Positions 26,048-35,148 of a DNA stretch of 64,000 nucleotides are shown piece by piece; the stretch's first letter is position 1, and the number at the start of each line of letters is the position of its first letter. The translations under genes were made by a program, and so were the position numbers. This DNA is from an uncultured Siphonobacter sp. (GTDB taxonomy: Bacteria > Bacteroidota > Bacteroidia > Cytophagales > Spirosomataceae), in NCBI GenBank assembly GCA_913775095.1, contig CAJYIW010000019.1:620001-684000 (forward strand). The letters are read 5' to 3'. The notes under the pieces are model-generated. The model was not told the origin of the DNA and did no database searches. It saw only the letters and a program-made list of their open reading frames with translations.

Positions 26048-27262
26048 CTAGTTTGGAAAAGAAATCTTACCCATGGATACACTGGGAACGCCCTGGCGAT
26101 TGCCATAATGAGTCTTCCCTCCGGCCAGAGCTTCGTTGGCAAGCGTGGCAAACAGAATCGCCTCCTTGGCATCTCCGGAAATGCCCAGATCGTCCGTTTT
26201 GCCCAGGGTAAAACCGGGTAACAATTCCTGGATATGAGCTAGTAATAATGGATTATGCACCCCGCCCCCACTTGCATAAATAGCCCAGGGCAGAGCGGTG
26301 TCGTGAGTAGCAACGGCGTGAAGAACGGCCTCCGCAATCGTCTCCGCCGAAAAGCGGGTTAACGTTGCCAGCAGGTCCTCGGGTGATAAAGCTTCCGTCT
26401 GACTTCGTTGCTGGGCCTTTCGCAGGTAGTCTACATTAAATAACTCAGGACCCGTAGTTTTGGGGAAGGGCTTTTGAAAAAACTGATCGTTTTTTAACTC
26501 TCTCAGCAAAGCTTCATTAATAACTCCCCGCTTCGCTAATTCCGCGTTTTCATCGTAAGCCAAATTGAAATAGTTACGGGTTACGGCATCGATGAGGGTA
26601 TTACCCGTGCCGGTATCCGTCGCAAACACATCATTGGCATTCAGAGTAGCGGGTAAGTACGTAAAGTTGGCAATGCCTCCCATGTTAAGCAGAATGCGGT
26701 TTTCACCCGGCTTTGAGAAAATCAGGTAATCGCCGTAGACCGCCAGTGGAGCCCCTTCACCACCCGCCGCACAGTGTTTCTGACGAAAATCCGAAAGCGT
26801 GATGATCCCCGTCGTAACGGCCACGTGATCCCCATCGCCAATCTGAAGGGTAGCATTCGGGAATTTCTCCAGTCCATGCAGGATTTGGGGAGCATGAAAA
26901 ACTGTCTGCCCATGACTGGCTATCAGGTCTACCTTTGAAGGAGGAATGCCCCACTCCTGGAGACAATCCAGAACGAGGCGGCCGTGCAGATTGCCAATCC
27001 AGGGATTTAGTACCACCAGTTGCTGAAAGTCAATTTTCCGCTTCGCAAATACCTTTCTAATTTCATCCTTGACGGATTCATCAAAAGCTACAGTTCTGAA
27101 TTCCAACACTTTTACCTGCGTCGCTCCACCTTCTCCTTCAAACTCACAAAGGACTACATCAAGCCCATCCATGGACGTTCCTGACATCAGGCCGATGATG
27201 CGGCGGACTTGCTTGTTAGCGATCTGATAAAGTTGCTCAATATTCGTGTTCATTGATGTCAA
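26048..27262 (-). CDS. anmK: Anhydro-N-acetylmuramic acid kinase
   Basis: 404 residues (a second ATG 9 bp in gives 401). Phosphorylates and opens 1,6-anhydro-MurNAc to MurNAc-6-phosphate in peptidoglycan recycling. Family motifs are seen: RIIGLMSGTSMDGLDVVL, the nucleotide and sugar site; ASHGQTVFHAP; LLNMGGIANFTYLP; DTGTGNTLIDA with the catalytic Asp; and YASGGGVHNPLL. Length is slightly above the E. coli protein (369), as is usual in Bacteroidota. The etherase MurQ is not in this window. It stands alone, divergent from the beta-barrel gene at 27379. Confidence 0.95.
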   Translation of the reverse strand: MTSMNTNIEQLYQIANKQVRRIIGLMSGTSMDGLDVVLCEFEGEGGATQVKVLEFRTVAFDESVKDEIRKVFAKRKIDFQQLVVLNPWIGNLHGRLVLDCLQEWGIPPSKVDLIASHGQTVFHAPQILHGLEKFPNATLQIGDGDHVAVTTGIITLSDFRQKHCAAGGEGAPLAVYGDYLIFSKPGENRILLNMGGIANFTYLPATLNANDVFATDTGTGNTLIDAVTRNYFNLAYDENAELAKRGVINEALLRELKNDQFFQKPFPKTTGPELFNVDYLRKAQQRSQTEALSPEDLLATLTRFSAETIAEAVLHAVATHDTALPWAIYASGGGVHNPLLLAHIQELLPGFTLGKTDDLGISGDAKEAILFATLANEALAGGKTHYGNRQGVPSVSMGKISFPN

Positions 27263-27378
27263 TGAAAATTTATCTCTTCTTAAGGATAATCACTAATCGT
27301 TGGCGAGTTAATGAACGTTAAAAATTAGGTGTCATCCATTTAGTGCCCTAAACTTGCTGAAAATTCAACTCTATTACT

Positions 27379-27969
27379 ATGAAAAAACTACTTTTATTTT
27401 CCGTTATTTTCTGCTTATTCCATCTTAAAACCGAAGCTCAAACCGAGAAAGGTCAATGGATGGTAGGAACACAAATTGGAGATTTTTCCTACCGAAAAAA
27501 TAGCACCTCCACCAGCCATTCTTTTACCATGGATATAGCCCCTTCGGCGGGCTATTTTGTTAGCAAAAATCTGGCGTTAGGCCTCAGTATTCCCGTTATA
27601 ACGTCTACAACCCGTGCGACTGATCTAGTCTACAAAGAACGAGAGTTTGGTATTGCTCCTTTTGCTCAGTACTATTTCGGAAACGGCAAACTCAAACCTT
27701 ACGTGTCTTTACAATATAAACTAAGCAGGGAGCGTACGTATCGTAACACTAATTACCCGGGATTTGAAAACTTCGAAACGATTGCCCGTAAGAATACCTG
27801 GTCGCCGGGAATTGGAGTTGCTTATTTTATTACTAAAACTATAGCAGTAAACACGATCATTAATTATAACTCATCTGTTAGTGTAACAGACAACGGTCGT
27901 TACACGGACAAGAACGCCACTTTACACCTGGGATTCAATCTGTTTTTCGGTAAAACGGACCAGCAATAA
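27379..27969 (+). CDS. Outer-membrane beta-barrel protein
   Basis: 196 residues with a signal peptide (about 1-20, KTEAQ). The rest is alternating hydrophobic/polar strands ending in an aromatic-rich C-terminus (HLGFNLFFGKTDQQ), typical of small 8-strand porin-like barrels in Bacteroidota (outer membrane protein beta-barrel family). No catalytic motif. It is followed by a strong terminator shared with the convergent PhnA gene. Function unknown; structural or porin-like role is inferred. Confidence 0.75.
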   Translation: MKKLLLFSVIFCLFHLKTEAQTEKGQWMVGTQIGDFSYRKNSTSTSHSFTMDIAPSAGYFVSKNLALGLSIPVITSTTRATDLVYKEREFGIAPFAQYYFGNGKLKPYVSLQYKLSRERTYRNTNYPGFENFETIARKNTWSPGIGVAYFITKTIAVNTIINYNSSVSVTDNGRYTDKNATLHLGFNLFFGKTDQQ

Positions 27970-27973
27970 CACT

Positions 27974-28007
27974 AAAAAAGGACTACTTTAAGCAGTAGTC
28001 CTTTTTT
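27974..28007. terminator. Bidirectional terminator between barrel gene and phnA
   Basis: Stem AAAAAAGGACTACT (27974-27987) / AGTAGTCCTTTTTT (27994-28007) with a 6-nt loop. The right T-run runs into the stop codon of the minus-strand gene. Confidence 0.9.
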
Positions 28008-28555
28008 TATTGTCCATTCTGTTTCTTCAGATATTTGGTTAAAATAACAATCAGCTGACCGTCAATCTTTCCTTCAATCTGGTCGGAATTATCTTCTACC
28101 AATCGAATGTTTTTCACGACTGTACCGATCCGGGCGTTGATGGAACTCCCTTTGACATCCAGTGTCTTCGTCAGTACCACGGCATCTCCGTGATTCAGAA
28201 CGTTGCCCAGGCTGTCTTTGTGAACAGTCACCGGAGAAGGTTCGTCTTCATCGCCAGCGGCCCTGGCCCAGGCCAGGAGTTCGTCATCCAGATACAGCAT
28301 ATCCAGCAAATCGGCAGCCCAGCTTTCGGCTTTCAGGCGATTGAGCATTCGCCAGGCGAGAGCCTGCACGGCGGGTTCTTCGCTCCACATGGCATCGGCC
28401 AGAAAATGCCAGTACTCAGGCTGTAAGGCGGATGTATGGGTTATCTGATCCTGACAGGTCTGGCAAAGCGTGACTTCACGCGTGAACGAGCGGGCAGGTA
28501 ACACTTCATAAACCGTTACGTTTTCTGAAGAACTGCATAAAGCACAAACGGACAT
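28007..28555 (-). CDS. PhnA/YjdM-family zinc-ribbon protein
   Basis: 182 residues. An N-terminal zinc ribbon uses C4, C7, C31 and C34; the C-terminal PhnA domain (about 110-180) contains HGDAVVLTKTLDVKGSS and IDGQLIVILTKYLKK. The family was named for phosphonate operons in E. coli, but it is not needed for phosphonate use and its activity is unsettled. In this window there are no phosphonate genes nearby. The middle (about 45-105) is an extra acidic helical region found in longer members. Monocistronic. Confidence 0.88.
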   Translation of the reverse strand: MSVCALCSSSENVTVYEVLPARSFTREVTLCQTCQDQITHTSALQPEYWHFLADAMWSEEPAVQALAWRMLNRLKAESWAADLLDMLYLDDELLAWARAAGDEDEPSPVTVHKDSLGNVLNHGDAVVLTKTLDVKGSSINARIGTVVKNIRLVEDNSDQIEGKIDGQLIVILTKYLKKQNGQ

Positions 28556-28600
28556 GGAAATACGATTAAGTTAGGTAATCTGTGGTTATTACTAAAAGAA

Positions 28601-28634
28601 AAAAGCCTGATTATCAGTCGATAACCAGGCTTTT
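28601..28634 (-). terminator. Terminator after tRNA-Ser
   Basis: AAAAGCCTGATTATC (28601-28615) pairs with GATAACCAGGCTTTT (28620-28634) with one mismatch and a 4-nt loop; on the minus strand it ends in a T-run. It starts 1 base past the tRNA 3' end. Confidence 0.85.
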
Positions 28635-28635
28635 G

Positions 28636-28723
28636 CAGAGGGGAAGGGATTCGAACCCTCGATACCCTTTTGAGGTATACACACTTTCCAGGCGTGCTCC
28701 TTCAACCACTCGGACACCCCTCT
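28636..28723 (-). tRNA. tRNA-Ser (anticodon GGA)
   Basis: 88 nt, class II. Acceptor stem AGAGGGG / CCCCTCT with discriminator G; D-arm GTCCGAGTGGTTGAAGGAGC; anticodon loop CTGGAAA; long variable arm TATACCTCAAAAGGGTATC; T-arm GAGGGTTCGAATCCCTT. CCA is not encoded. Decodes UCC/UCU. It lies 49 bp downstream of the asparaginase gene on the same strand with its own terminator. Confidence 0.95.
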
Positions 28724-28772
28724 GTGATTTGGGTCTGCAAGATACAACATCCATATACCCAAAAGCAAGTAT

Positions 28773-29840
28773 TTAGCTTAATTCTCCTCGTAAAGATTCA
28801 GATAATTCTTTTCTGATGCGTTCAGTATCGTCTCCGTACTGCCCCAAAAGGAACATCAGCTTGGTAACGGCCGCTTCCGAAGTCAGGTCTGCTCCGCTTA
28901 CTAAACCCATGTCATTCAGGTACTTACTGGTTTGATAACGTCCCTGCATTACCTGACCACCGATGCATTGGGAAACGTTGAGCAGAATTACGTCCCGTTC
29001 GGTTGCTTTTTGTAAAGCATCCAGAAACCAGGGGGCTGTCGGAGCGTTTCCGGCTCCGTAGGTCTCCAGAACTACCCCTTTCAGGTTTTCAATGGATAAA
29101 ATACTATGCAGAACGGAAGGAGAAATACCCGGAAAAATCTTCAGGATTACAACGTTCGAATCCAGTTTCTGATGCACCCGAAAGGGCTGATCGGTAGCAT
29201 AAGGCCGAATGTAAGGCCGGTTGTAATCAATCGTCACCCCGGCTTCTGCCAGCAAGGGATAATTCTCCGACTGAAAGGCATTAAACTGGCTACTTTCCTG
29301 CTTGCGGGCCCGATTGCCGCGGAGTAACAGCGAATGAAAGTAAATGGCTACTTCCGGCACCATGGGCTGGTTCTGTTCATTGCGGGCGGCGGCAATTTCC
29401 AGAGCCGTGATAAAGTTCTCGACGGCATCCGTCCGGGCCGCTCCAATGGGTAACTGGGCTCCGGTAAGAATCACGGGCTTGCTCAGGTTTTCAAACAGGA
29501 AACTCAGGGCCGAAGCCGTATAGGCCATGGTATCGGTTCCGTGAACAATGACGAAACTATCGTATTGATCGTACCGTTCCGCAATGATCTGGCTCAGGTG
29601 TAGCCAATGGGCCGGTTCCATGTTGGACGAGTCCAGTAACTCGTCAAGCACCAGCACTGATATAGAAAAACGAAGGCGGGCCAATTCAGGAATACGATCC
29701 AGAATCTGCTCAAAATTAAAGGGCACGAGCGTTTCCAGCCGACGGTCATACACCATTCCGAAGGTGCCGCCGGTGTAAATAACCAGCACCGAAACGGGAG
29801 AATGGGCCGAAGCCGCGGTATCAAGCGTAATGAGTTTCAA
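28773..29840 (-). CDS. ansA: Type I L-asparaginase
   Basis: 355 residues, cytoplasmic (no signal peptide). Hydrolyses asparagine to aspartate and ammonia. The N-terminal catalytic motif TGGTFGM (23-29, nucleophile T26) and the second motif VHGTDTMAY (99-107) are intact, with PVILTGAQLP between the domains and GVVLETYGAGNAP in the C-terminal domain. Closer to E. coli AnsA (type I) than to periplasmic AnsB, since it lacks export signals. It starts 29 bp after the tatD-like gene and is probably its operon partner. Confidence 0.92.
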   Translation of the reverse strand: MKLITLDTAASAHSPVSVLVIYTGGTFGMVYDRRLETLVPFNFEQILDRIPELARLRFSISVLVLDELLDSSNMEPAHWLHLSQIIAERYDQYDSFVIVHGTDTMAYTASALSFLFENLSKPVILTGAQLPIGAARTDAVENFITALEIAAARNEQNQPMVPEVAIYFHSLLLRGNRARKQESSQFNAFQSENYPLLAEAGVTIDYNRPYIRPYATDQPFRVHQKLDSNVVILKIFPGISPSVLHSILSIENLKGVVLETYGAGNAPTAPWFLDALQKATERDVILLNVSQCIGGQVMQGRYQTSKYLNDMGLVSGADLTSEAAVTKLMFLLGQYGDDTERIRKELSESLRGELS

Positions 29841-29869
29841 TGAAGTGTTGTTTTAGGAAATGAGTACTC

Positions 29870-30637
29870 TTACTGAATTAAACGTAAGGCATTCGCTGAA
29901 GTAATCTCATGCACTGTTTCCAGCGAAACCTCTTTCAGATCTGCGATTTTCTGAGCAATCAGGGGCAGGTATGCGGACTCGTTGCGTTTTCCCCGGTAAG
30001 GTACCGGAGCCAGATACGGAGCATCCGTTTCCAGAACGATGTGTTTTAAATCCACTTCCGGAATCACTTTATCCAGGCCACCGTTTTTAAAGGTCACTAC
30101 TCCACCAATGCCGAGCAGGAAGTTAAGCTCAATGGCCTTTCTGGCCTCTTCCACTCCGCCCGAAAAACAATGAAAAATACCCCTTAGATTAGGATCGTTG
30201 TGTTTTTCGATGAGTTCTACCGTTTCCCAGAAGGCATTCCGGCAGTGAATGGCAATGGGAAGCTGATATTCCTGAGCCCACTGTAACTGCGTCAGGAAGG
30301 CTGCTTTCTGTGGCTCGGCAAAGGTGACATCCCAATAAAAATCCAGACCGATTTCTCCGATGGCCACGAATGCAGATGCGTCTTTTTCCAGCCATTGTTT
30401 CATGACGGTCAGTTCCTGCTCTACGTTTTCTTTCACGTAAGTCGGATGCAGGCCAATCATGGGACGGCATTTTCCGGGATACTTCTTCGCTAGTTCCATC
30501 ATCCCAGGAATCGTTTCTGAGTCACAATTAGGCAACCAGAATTGCCCGACTCCGGCATCCGTAGCCCGCTGAATCATGGCTTCGCGGTCCGTATCGTATT
30601 GCTCATCGTACAAATGAGCGTGTGTTTCTATAATCAT
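29870..30637 (-). CDS. TatD family metal-dependent DNase/hydrolase
   Basis: 255 residues, TIM-barrel amidohydrolase fold. Metal ligands are visible: ETHAHLYD (4-11), AIGEIGLDFYWD (with the bridging Glu), IAIHCRNA, GIFHCFSG and LETDAPYLAP. Relatives are 3'-5' exonucleases active in DNA repair and apoptosis-like degradation; several paralogues (YcfH, YjjV) have less certain roles, so no symbol is given. It lies downstream of a terminator and 29 bp before ansA. Confidence 0.92.
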   Translation of the reverse strand: MIIETHAHLYDEQYDTDREAMIQRATDAGVGQFWLPNCDSETIPGMMELAKKYPGKCRPMIGLHPTYVKENVEQELTVMKQWLEKDASAFVAIGEIGLDFYWDVTFAEPQKAAFLTQLQWAQEYQLPIAIHCRNAFWETVELIEKHNDPNLRGIFHCFSGGVEEARKAIELNFLLGIGGVVTFKNGGLDKVIPEVDLKHIVLETDAPYLAPVPYRGKRNESAYLPLIAQKIADLKEVSLETVHEITSANALRLIQ

Positions 30638-30665
30638 AAGGACTTAATAATCCTGCAAAACTAAG

Positions 30666-30692
30666 AAAACCCGGACTGATCGTCCGGGTTTT
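30666..30692 (-). terminator. Terminator of the topoisomerase/SanA-like unit
   Basis: Perfect 11-bp stem AAAACCCGGAC / GTCCGGGTTTT with a 5-nt loop, 17 bp past the stop of the SanA/YdcF-like gene. Confidence 0.88.
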
Positions 30693-30709
30693 GCTGAAGT
30701 AAGTTTCAT

Positions 30710-31444
30710 TTATATGGTATCGTCTACGACCCGTTTCCGACGTTCATTCTCAATGGGAACGTTCCGCCGGGTAAACGTCGGGTTCAGAAAGAAAACGTCC
30801 ATGACGGCTTTCGGACGAGCCAGGTATTCCCGAACCAGCGTCTTCAGGGAATACCCATTCGGTACATCCTGAGCGGCAAAGGCCACGGCTTCCACATCCA
30901 GCTGATCCGCCAGAAACAAAGCCCGGGCGTTGTGAAAAGGCTGGGAAATGACCGTTACCTGTTTATGTTTGAACACTTCGCGGCAACGGACAATGCTGTC
31001 ATAGGTCCGGCGACCGGCAAAATCGTGCTGAATCACATTGGAGGGAACTCCCAGGGCCACCAGAGCCGCTTCCATATCGCGGGGTTCGTTGTAATATTCC
31101 GAATCGTTATTCCCGCTTAGAATCAGCACCTTTACTTTTCCTTCGTGGTATAATAACGCGGCAGCCTGCATTCGATACTTGAAAAACAGATTCTCCCGAC
31201 CATTCGAAATATACTTGCTCGTTCCCAGTACCAGGCCTACGTCATTGGCGGGCAGCTGCTTTAAAAAGTAATGATTCTGGTTCCGGGTACTCAGCACTAC
31301 CCATACATTACACAGCAGAATCACCATGAAAAACGCAAACCCTACCTTAGCCAGCCATTTGGTTATTTTTACCAGAAGGCTGGTTCGGTGACTCACTCGA
31401 CGAGTCGCACTGAAATGTAGGGTTTTTTCGGCCATAGGATACAC
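30710..31444 (-). CDS. SanA/YdcF-family (DUF218) membrane protein
   Basis: 244 residues. One N-terminal transmembrane helix (about 32-52), then a DUF218 Rossmann-like domain in the periplasm: VGLVLGTSKYISNGRENLFF (about 69-88), VLILSGNNDSEYYNEP, and DFAGRRTYDSIVRC, VISQPFHNARALFLA. SanA of E. coli affects envelope permeability (vancomycin sensitivity at high temperature); the chemical activity is unknown. The start is 39 bp after the topoisomerase gene with no terminator between, so they are probably co-transcribed. Confidence 0.85.
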   Translation of the reverse strand: MYPMAEKTLHFSATRRVSHRTSLLVKITKWLAKVGFAFFMVILLCNVWVVLSTRNQNHYFLKQLPANDVGLVLGTSKYISNGRENLFFKYRMQAAALLYHEGKVKVLILSGNNDSEYYNEPRDMEAALVALGVPSNVIQHDFAGRRTYDSIVRCREVFKHKQVTVISQPFHNARALFLADQLDVEAVAFAAQDVPNGYSLKTLVREYLARPKAVMDVFFLNPTFTRRNVPIENERRKRVVDDTI

Positions 31445-31483
31445 GGAATAGCTTATTCGTTACCTAAATCTCGCAAGACTTCT

Positions 31484-34093
31484 TTATCCAAACAAATCCA
31501 GCTGATTAATTGAAGCATTATCATCCTCCGGTTCCGCACCCTCTTCTTCCGTCACTTCAGCGGGGATTTCAACGGGTTTTGCTTCGGCTTTCGCTGCTTT
31601 TTCCACCACTTTGGGAGCTAAGGCTTTCACCTCTACAACTTTATGAACCGATAACTTGTTTCCGAGAGCTTTCCAGCCCCGAACTTCCACCAGCTCATCC
31701 ACCGACAGTTCTTCCTTCGAAACCGGGCCCTTGTCGGTTTCCTTCGTGCTCAGCTCAACGCGGGGGAACTCGGCCACACTGGCCATGATGAGCTTAGATC
31801 CCTTTGCTTCACCGATGAAGTAAAACTTCTTATCGACGGTGGTTGTCTCGATGTGGAAACGTTTCACAAAATAGTTTTTCTGTCCTCCATCGTAGTGAAT
31901 GGCCGAAATCACCGTTTCAGGTGTAAACTTGGAGATACTTGCGATCTGATCCTGCTCGTAACGATTCGTTAATTCGAAACTGGTTAGTTCGTAATTACCG
32001 TCTTTGTATACCACCAGAATCAAATCTTTGGCTTCAAAATTTCCGAGGTATTGTCCCCGGTTATCCCGGTTCAGGCGACTGATGGTGGCATCATACCAGA
32101 TTTCCACGCCGCCTAACGTAGATACGCCCGACCGCTTGAGTTCTACCTTACGAATGGGGTATTTCGTCACCTGATTGCCTAAGGCTTCGCGATTTTTGAT
32201 GGATAACTTCGCAAAATCCCATTCAAACTGCTTGACTTTAGCCGTACAGGAAGCGGTTAATTTTACCTCCACGGTCTCGGCCTCCCCGTTGTCGTTCACC
32301 GTAAACCACAACACTTTCGACTTAGGGTTACCAGCGGTAAGATCATACTCCCGGTCACGGGTAACGGCCGTCACGCAGAAACGTTTGGCGTAACTCACCC
32401 CCGTTTTGGCGTCGTGGTACATCAGGTTATACACCCGGCGATCATCTCCTTTTCGGAACACGCCGCAATACATAATATCCTTACCCACGAATACCTTGTC
32501 CTGAATCTTGGTAACCAGGCACTTACCGTCCCGCCTAAAAACGATGATATCGTCAATATCGGAACAGTCGCACACGTATTCGTCTTTCTTGAGTCCAAAA
32601 CCAACGAATCCGTCCTCCCGGTTCACGTACAATTTGGCATTCGTGGCTGCTACTACCGCTACGGATACCGTATTAAAGCTCTTGATTTCGGTTTTACGTT
32701 CACGGCCTTTGCCGAATTTTTTTAGCAGATTTTTGAAGTAGTCTACGGCAAAACGGGTCAGATGAGCCAGGTGATCCATTACTTCCGCCAGCTCATTTTC
32801 AAGCCGCTTCATGGCTTCATCGGCCTTGAACGTATCGTATTTGGAAATCCGTTTGATGCGAATTTCCAGTAATCGCAGAATATCTTCTTCCGTAATTTCC
32901 CGGTAAAAGTCCTTCTTGTAGGGATCCAGACCCTTATCTACCGTCTGAACGACGGCTTCGAAGGTTTCGCATTCTTCAATCTGACGATAAATCCGATTTT
33001 CGATGAAGATTTTTTCCAGGGAAGAGAACAGAATTTTTTCCTGTAATTCCAGTTTACGAATCTCCAGCTCGCGACGAAGTAATTCTTTCGTCTGCTCGGT
33101 ATTGATTCTCAGAATATCGCTTACGTTCGAGAAGATCGGCTTATCGGACGTAATGACGCAGGCATTGGGCGAAATACTAACTTCACAATCCGTGAAGGCG
33201 TACAGAGCATCAATGGTAATATCCGGTGATACGCCGGGAGCCAAATGCACGTGAATTTCTACATTCTTCGAGGTAAGATCTTCTACTTTACGGATCTTGA
33301 TTTTACCTTCATCATTAGCCTTGATGATCGAATCCTTCACGGAGGTGGTCGTAGCTCCGTATGGAATTTCGGTGATCACCAGCGTTTTTTTATCCAGTTC
33401 CTTAATCTTGGCTCTCACCCGAACTTTGCCGCCCCGCTGTCCGTCGTTGTAGTTAGTCACATCGACCATACCGCCGGTCGGGAAGTCGGGTAATAAAGAA
33501 ACCGGATTTCCTTTGAGTACATCAATGGAAGCTTCGCAAAGCTCAATGAAGTTATGCGGAAGCATTTTGGTTGATAAACCAACGGCGATTCCTTCCACGC
33601 CCTGAGCCAGTAACAGCGGAAATTTAACCGGCAGCGTAACGGGTTCGCGTTTGCGACCGTCATAGCTCAGTTGCCATTCCGTCGTATCTTCATTAAAAAG
33701 TATTTCTTTGCCAAAAGCGGAGAGTCGCACCTCGATGTAACGGGCAGCGGCGGCACTGTCGCCGGTATTGATGTCGCCCCAGTTACCCTGGCAGTCAAAT
33801 AAAAGGCCTTTCTGACCGACATTCACGATGGCGTCATAAATGGAAGCGTCCCCGTGGGGGTGGTACTGCATGGCCGCTCCAACGACGTTCGCTACTTTAT
33901 TGAAACGACCATCGTCGAGTTCGTGCAAAGCGTGTAGAATCCGACGCTGTACGGGTTTCAGTCCGTCTTCAATGGCGGGAACGGCCCGCTCCAGAATCAC
34001 ATAAGAGGCATATTCCAGAAACCACTGCTGATACAGGCCATCAACGGCTGTCTGATCGTGCAGGGAGTCTTCCTGTTCGAATGGTTCGGACAT
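31484..34093 (-). CDS. parC: DNA topoisomerase IV / gyrase-like subunit A
   Basis: 869 residues. Type IIA topoisomerase breakage-reunion subunit: LEYASYVILERAVPAIEDGL (26-45), KPVQRRILHAL, QYHPHGDASIYDA (76-88) with the quinolone-region residues, and the DNA-linking Tyr Y119 in AAAARYIEVRL. A long coiled-coil segment (about 340-460) and a C-terminal propeller domain follow. The C-terminus is an acidic Ala/Glu/Pro tail. The GyrA-box motif QRRGGKG was not seen in the propeller, which favours topoisomerase IV over gyrase. The B subunit is not in this window. The 250-bp upstream gap has no clear element. Confidence 0.9.
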   Translation of the reverse strand: MSEPFEQEDSLHDQTAVDGLYQQWFLEYASYVILERAVPAIEDGLKPVQRRILHALHELDDGRFNKVANVVGAAMQYHPHGDASIYDAIVNVGQKGLLFDCQGNWGDINTGDSAAAARYIEVRLSAFGKEILFNEDTTEWQLSYDGRKREPVTLPVKFPLLLAQGVEGIAVGLSTKMLPHNFIELCEASIDVLKGNPVSLLPDFPTGGMVDVTNYNDGQRGGKVRVRAKIKELDKKTLVITEIPYGATTTSVKDSIIKANDEGKIKIRKVEDLTSKNVEIHVHLAPGVSPDITIDALYAFTDCEVSISPNACVITSDKPIFSNVSDILRINTEQTKELLRRELEIRKLELQEKILFSSLEKIFIENRIYRQIEECETFEAVVQTVDKGLDPYKKDFYREITEEDILRLLEIRIKRISKYDTFKADEAMKRLENELAEVMDHLAHLTRFAVDYFKNLLKKFGKGRERKTEIKSFNTVSVAVVAATNAKLYVNREDGFVGFGLKKDEYVCDCSDIDDIIVFRRDGKCLVTKIQDKVFVGKDIMYCGVFRKGDDRRVYNLMYHDAKTGVSYAKRFCVTAVTRDREYDLTAGNPKSKVLWFTVNDNGEAETVEVKLTASCTAKVKQFEWDFAKLSIKNREALGNQVTKYPIRKVELKRSGVSTLGGVEIWYDATISRLNRDNRGQYLGNFEAKDLILVVYKDGNYELTSFELTNRYEQDQIASISKFTPETVISAIHYDGGQKNYFVKRFHIETTTVDKKFYFIGEAKGSKLIMASVAEFPRVELSTKETDKGPVSKEELSVDELVEVRGWKALGNKLSVHKVVEVKALAPKVVEKAAKAEAKPVEIPAEVTEEEGAEPEDDNASINQLDLFG

Positions 34094-34343
34094 TAGTAAA
34101 AAAGGGGTTCAAACGAAATGGGGAAGACCATTTTCGTTAATAAAACACGGGTAAATACTATGAGTAATGCTATTCAACCACTTACTTTCCAAATAAATGA
34201 AATACTGAATAGAATTGACAGAATACACTAAAAAACGGGATCAAGCCACGGCTCAGTTGGGTAAAGATACTATATTTTATCAACTATTCCCAGCTAATTT
34301 CGATACGTAATTCAACATTTGGGTAAAAAAAATAGCCAAAAAA

Positions 34344-34985
34344 CTATTTCGCTTCGTTCAGCACCACCAGTAGTTCGGCGATCATCATGGCGGTAGCTCC
34401 CCACACTTTCTGATCCTGCAAAAGATAAAAGGGAGCGTCGAAAACGAGCCCTTTGGATTCGCGTTTTTCGGTTCCCAGTACGCCTTCATTCATCATTTCT
34501 TCCAGCTCCACTTCCAGAATCATATCTACTTCCACGGGATCAGGATAGAAATCCGGACGGTACGAAAGCGTGCCGACTACCGGTAAGACCCAGAAGTTAC
34601 TGGGAGGAATGTATAGTTTAGACAAAGATCCCAGGACCTTAACATCGCTGGCTTTGATACCAATTTCTTCCTGAGCTTCGCGTAAGGCCGTATGAATCAG
34701 ACTTTTATCAGTACGTTCCATTCGCCCCCCCGGAAAAGCCATCTGCCCGCCGTGTACGCCTTCGTACTTGGGTCGCAGAATCAGGGGCAGGTACAGATTT
34801 CCCAGATATTCGTAAAACAGAATGAGTACGGCACTTTGACGCGTTCGTTCATTCGGCTGCATTTTGAGCTTCGTTCTGTTTCCGGAAGCCATTTTCTGAT
34901 GAGCCAGTTCACCCGGCAGGGGTTCCTGTAAGCGTTGACTCAGTGATTCGGAGAATTCAGAAAAGGTTGCGGTTGACAGATCCAT
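34344..34985 (-). CDS. Nudix hydrolase, CoA pyrophosphatase type
   Basis: 213 residues. The segment GVHGGQMAFPGGRMERTD, followed by LIHTALREAQEEIGI, joins the CoA-pyrophosphatase signature upstream of the Nudix box with the box itself (REAQEEIG holds the metal Glu residues). LPVVGTLSY and the following beta strands complete the fold. Such enzymes (E. coli NudL/YeaB) split CoA into 3',5'-ADP and phosphopantetheine. Substrate is inferred from the signature. Single gene, downstream of the topoisomerase start region on the same strand. Confidence 0.88.
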   Translation of the reverse strand: MDLSTATFSEFSESLSQRLQEPLPGELAHQKMASGNRTKLKMQPNERTRQSAVLILFYEYLGNLYLPLILRPKYEGVHGGQMAFPGGRMERTDKSLIHTALREAQEEIGIKASDVKVLGSLSKLYIPPSNFWVLPVVGTLSYRPDFYPDPVEVDMILEVELEEMMNEGVLGTEKRESKGLVFDAPFYLLQDQKVWGATAMMIAELLVVLNEAK

Positions 34986-35148
34986 ATTGGTGGAATATTA
35001 CGGGGTAATGCCTGCAAGTTAAGGTTTCCTACCCGGAATCTGGTCATCCGGGCAGGAAGTCTTTCGATGACTATTAACCTAAGTTACTGAAAATGTTTTC
35101 ATTCCCGAGGTCCATTTTTTTATCAAAATTGTAGAATTTACGGCCCTT

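Noticed and set aside
34094-34343. Possible small gene upstream of the topoisomerase gene
   Set aside because: A/T-rich gap without a start plus motif; no terminator or promoter match either.
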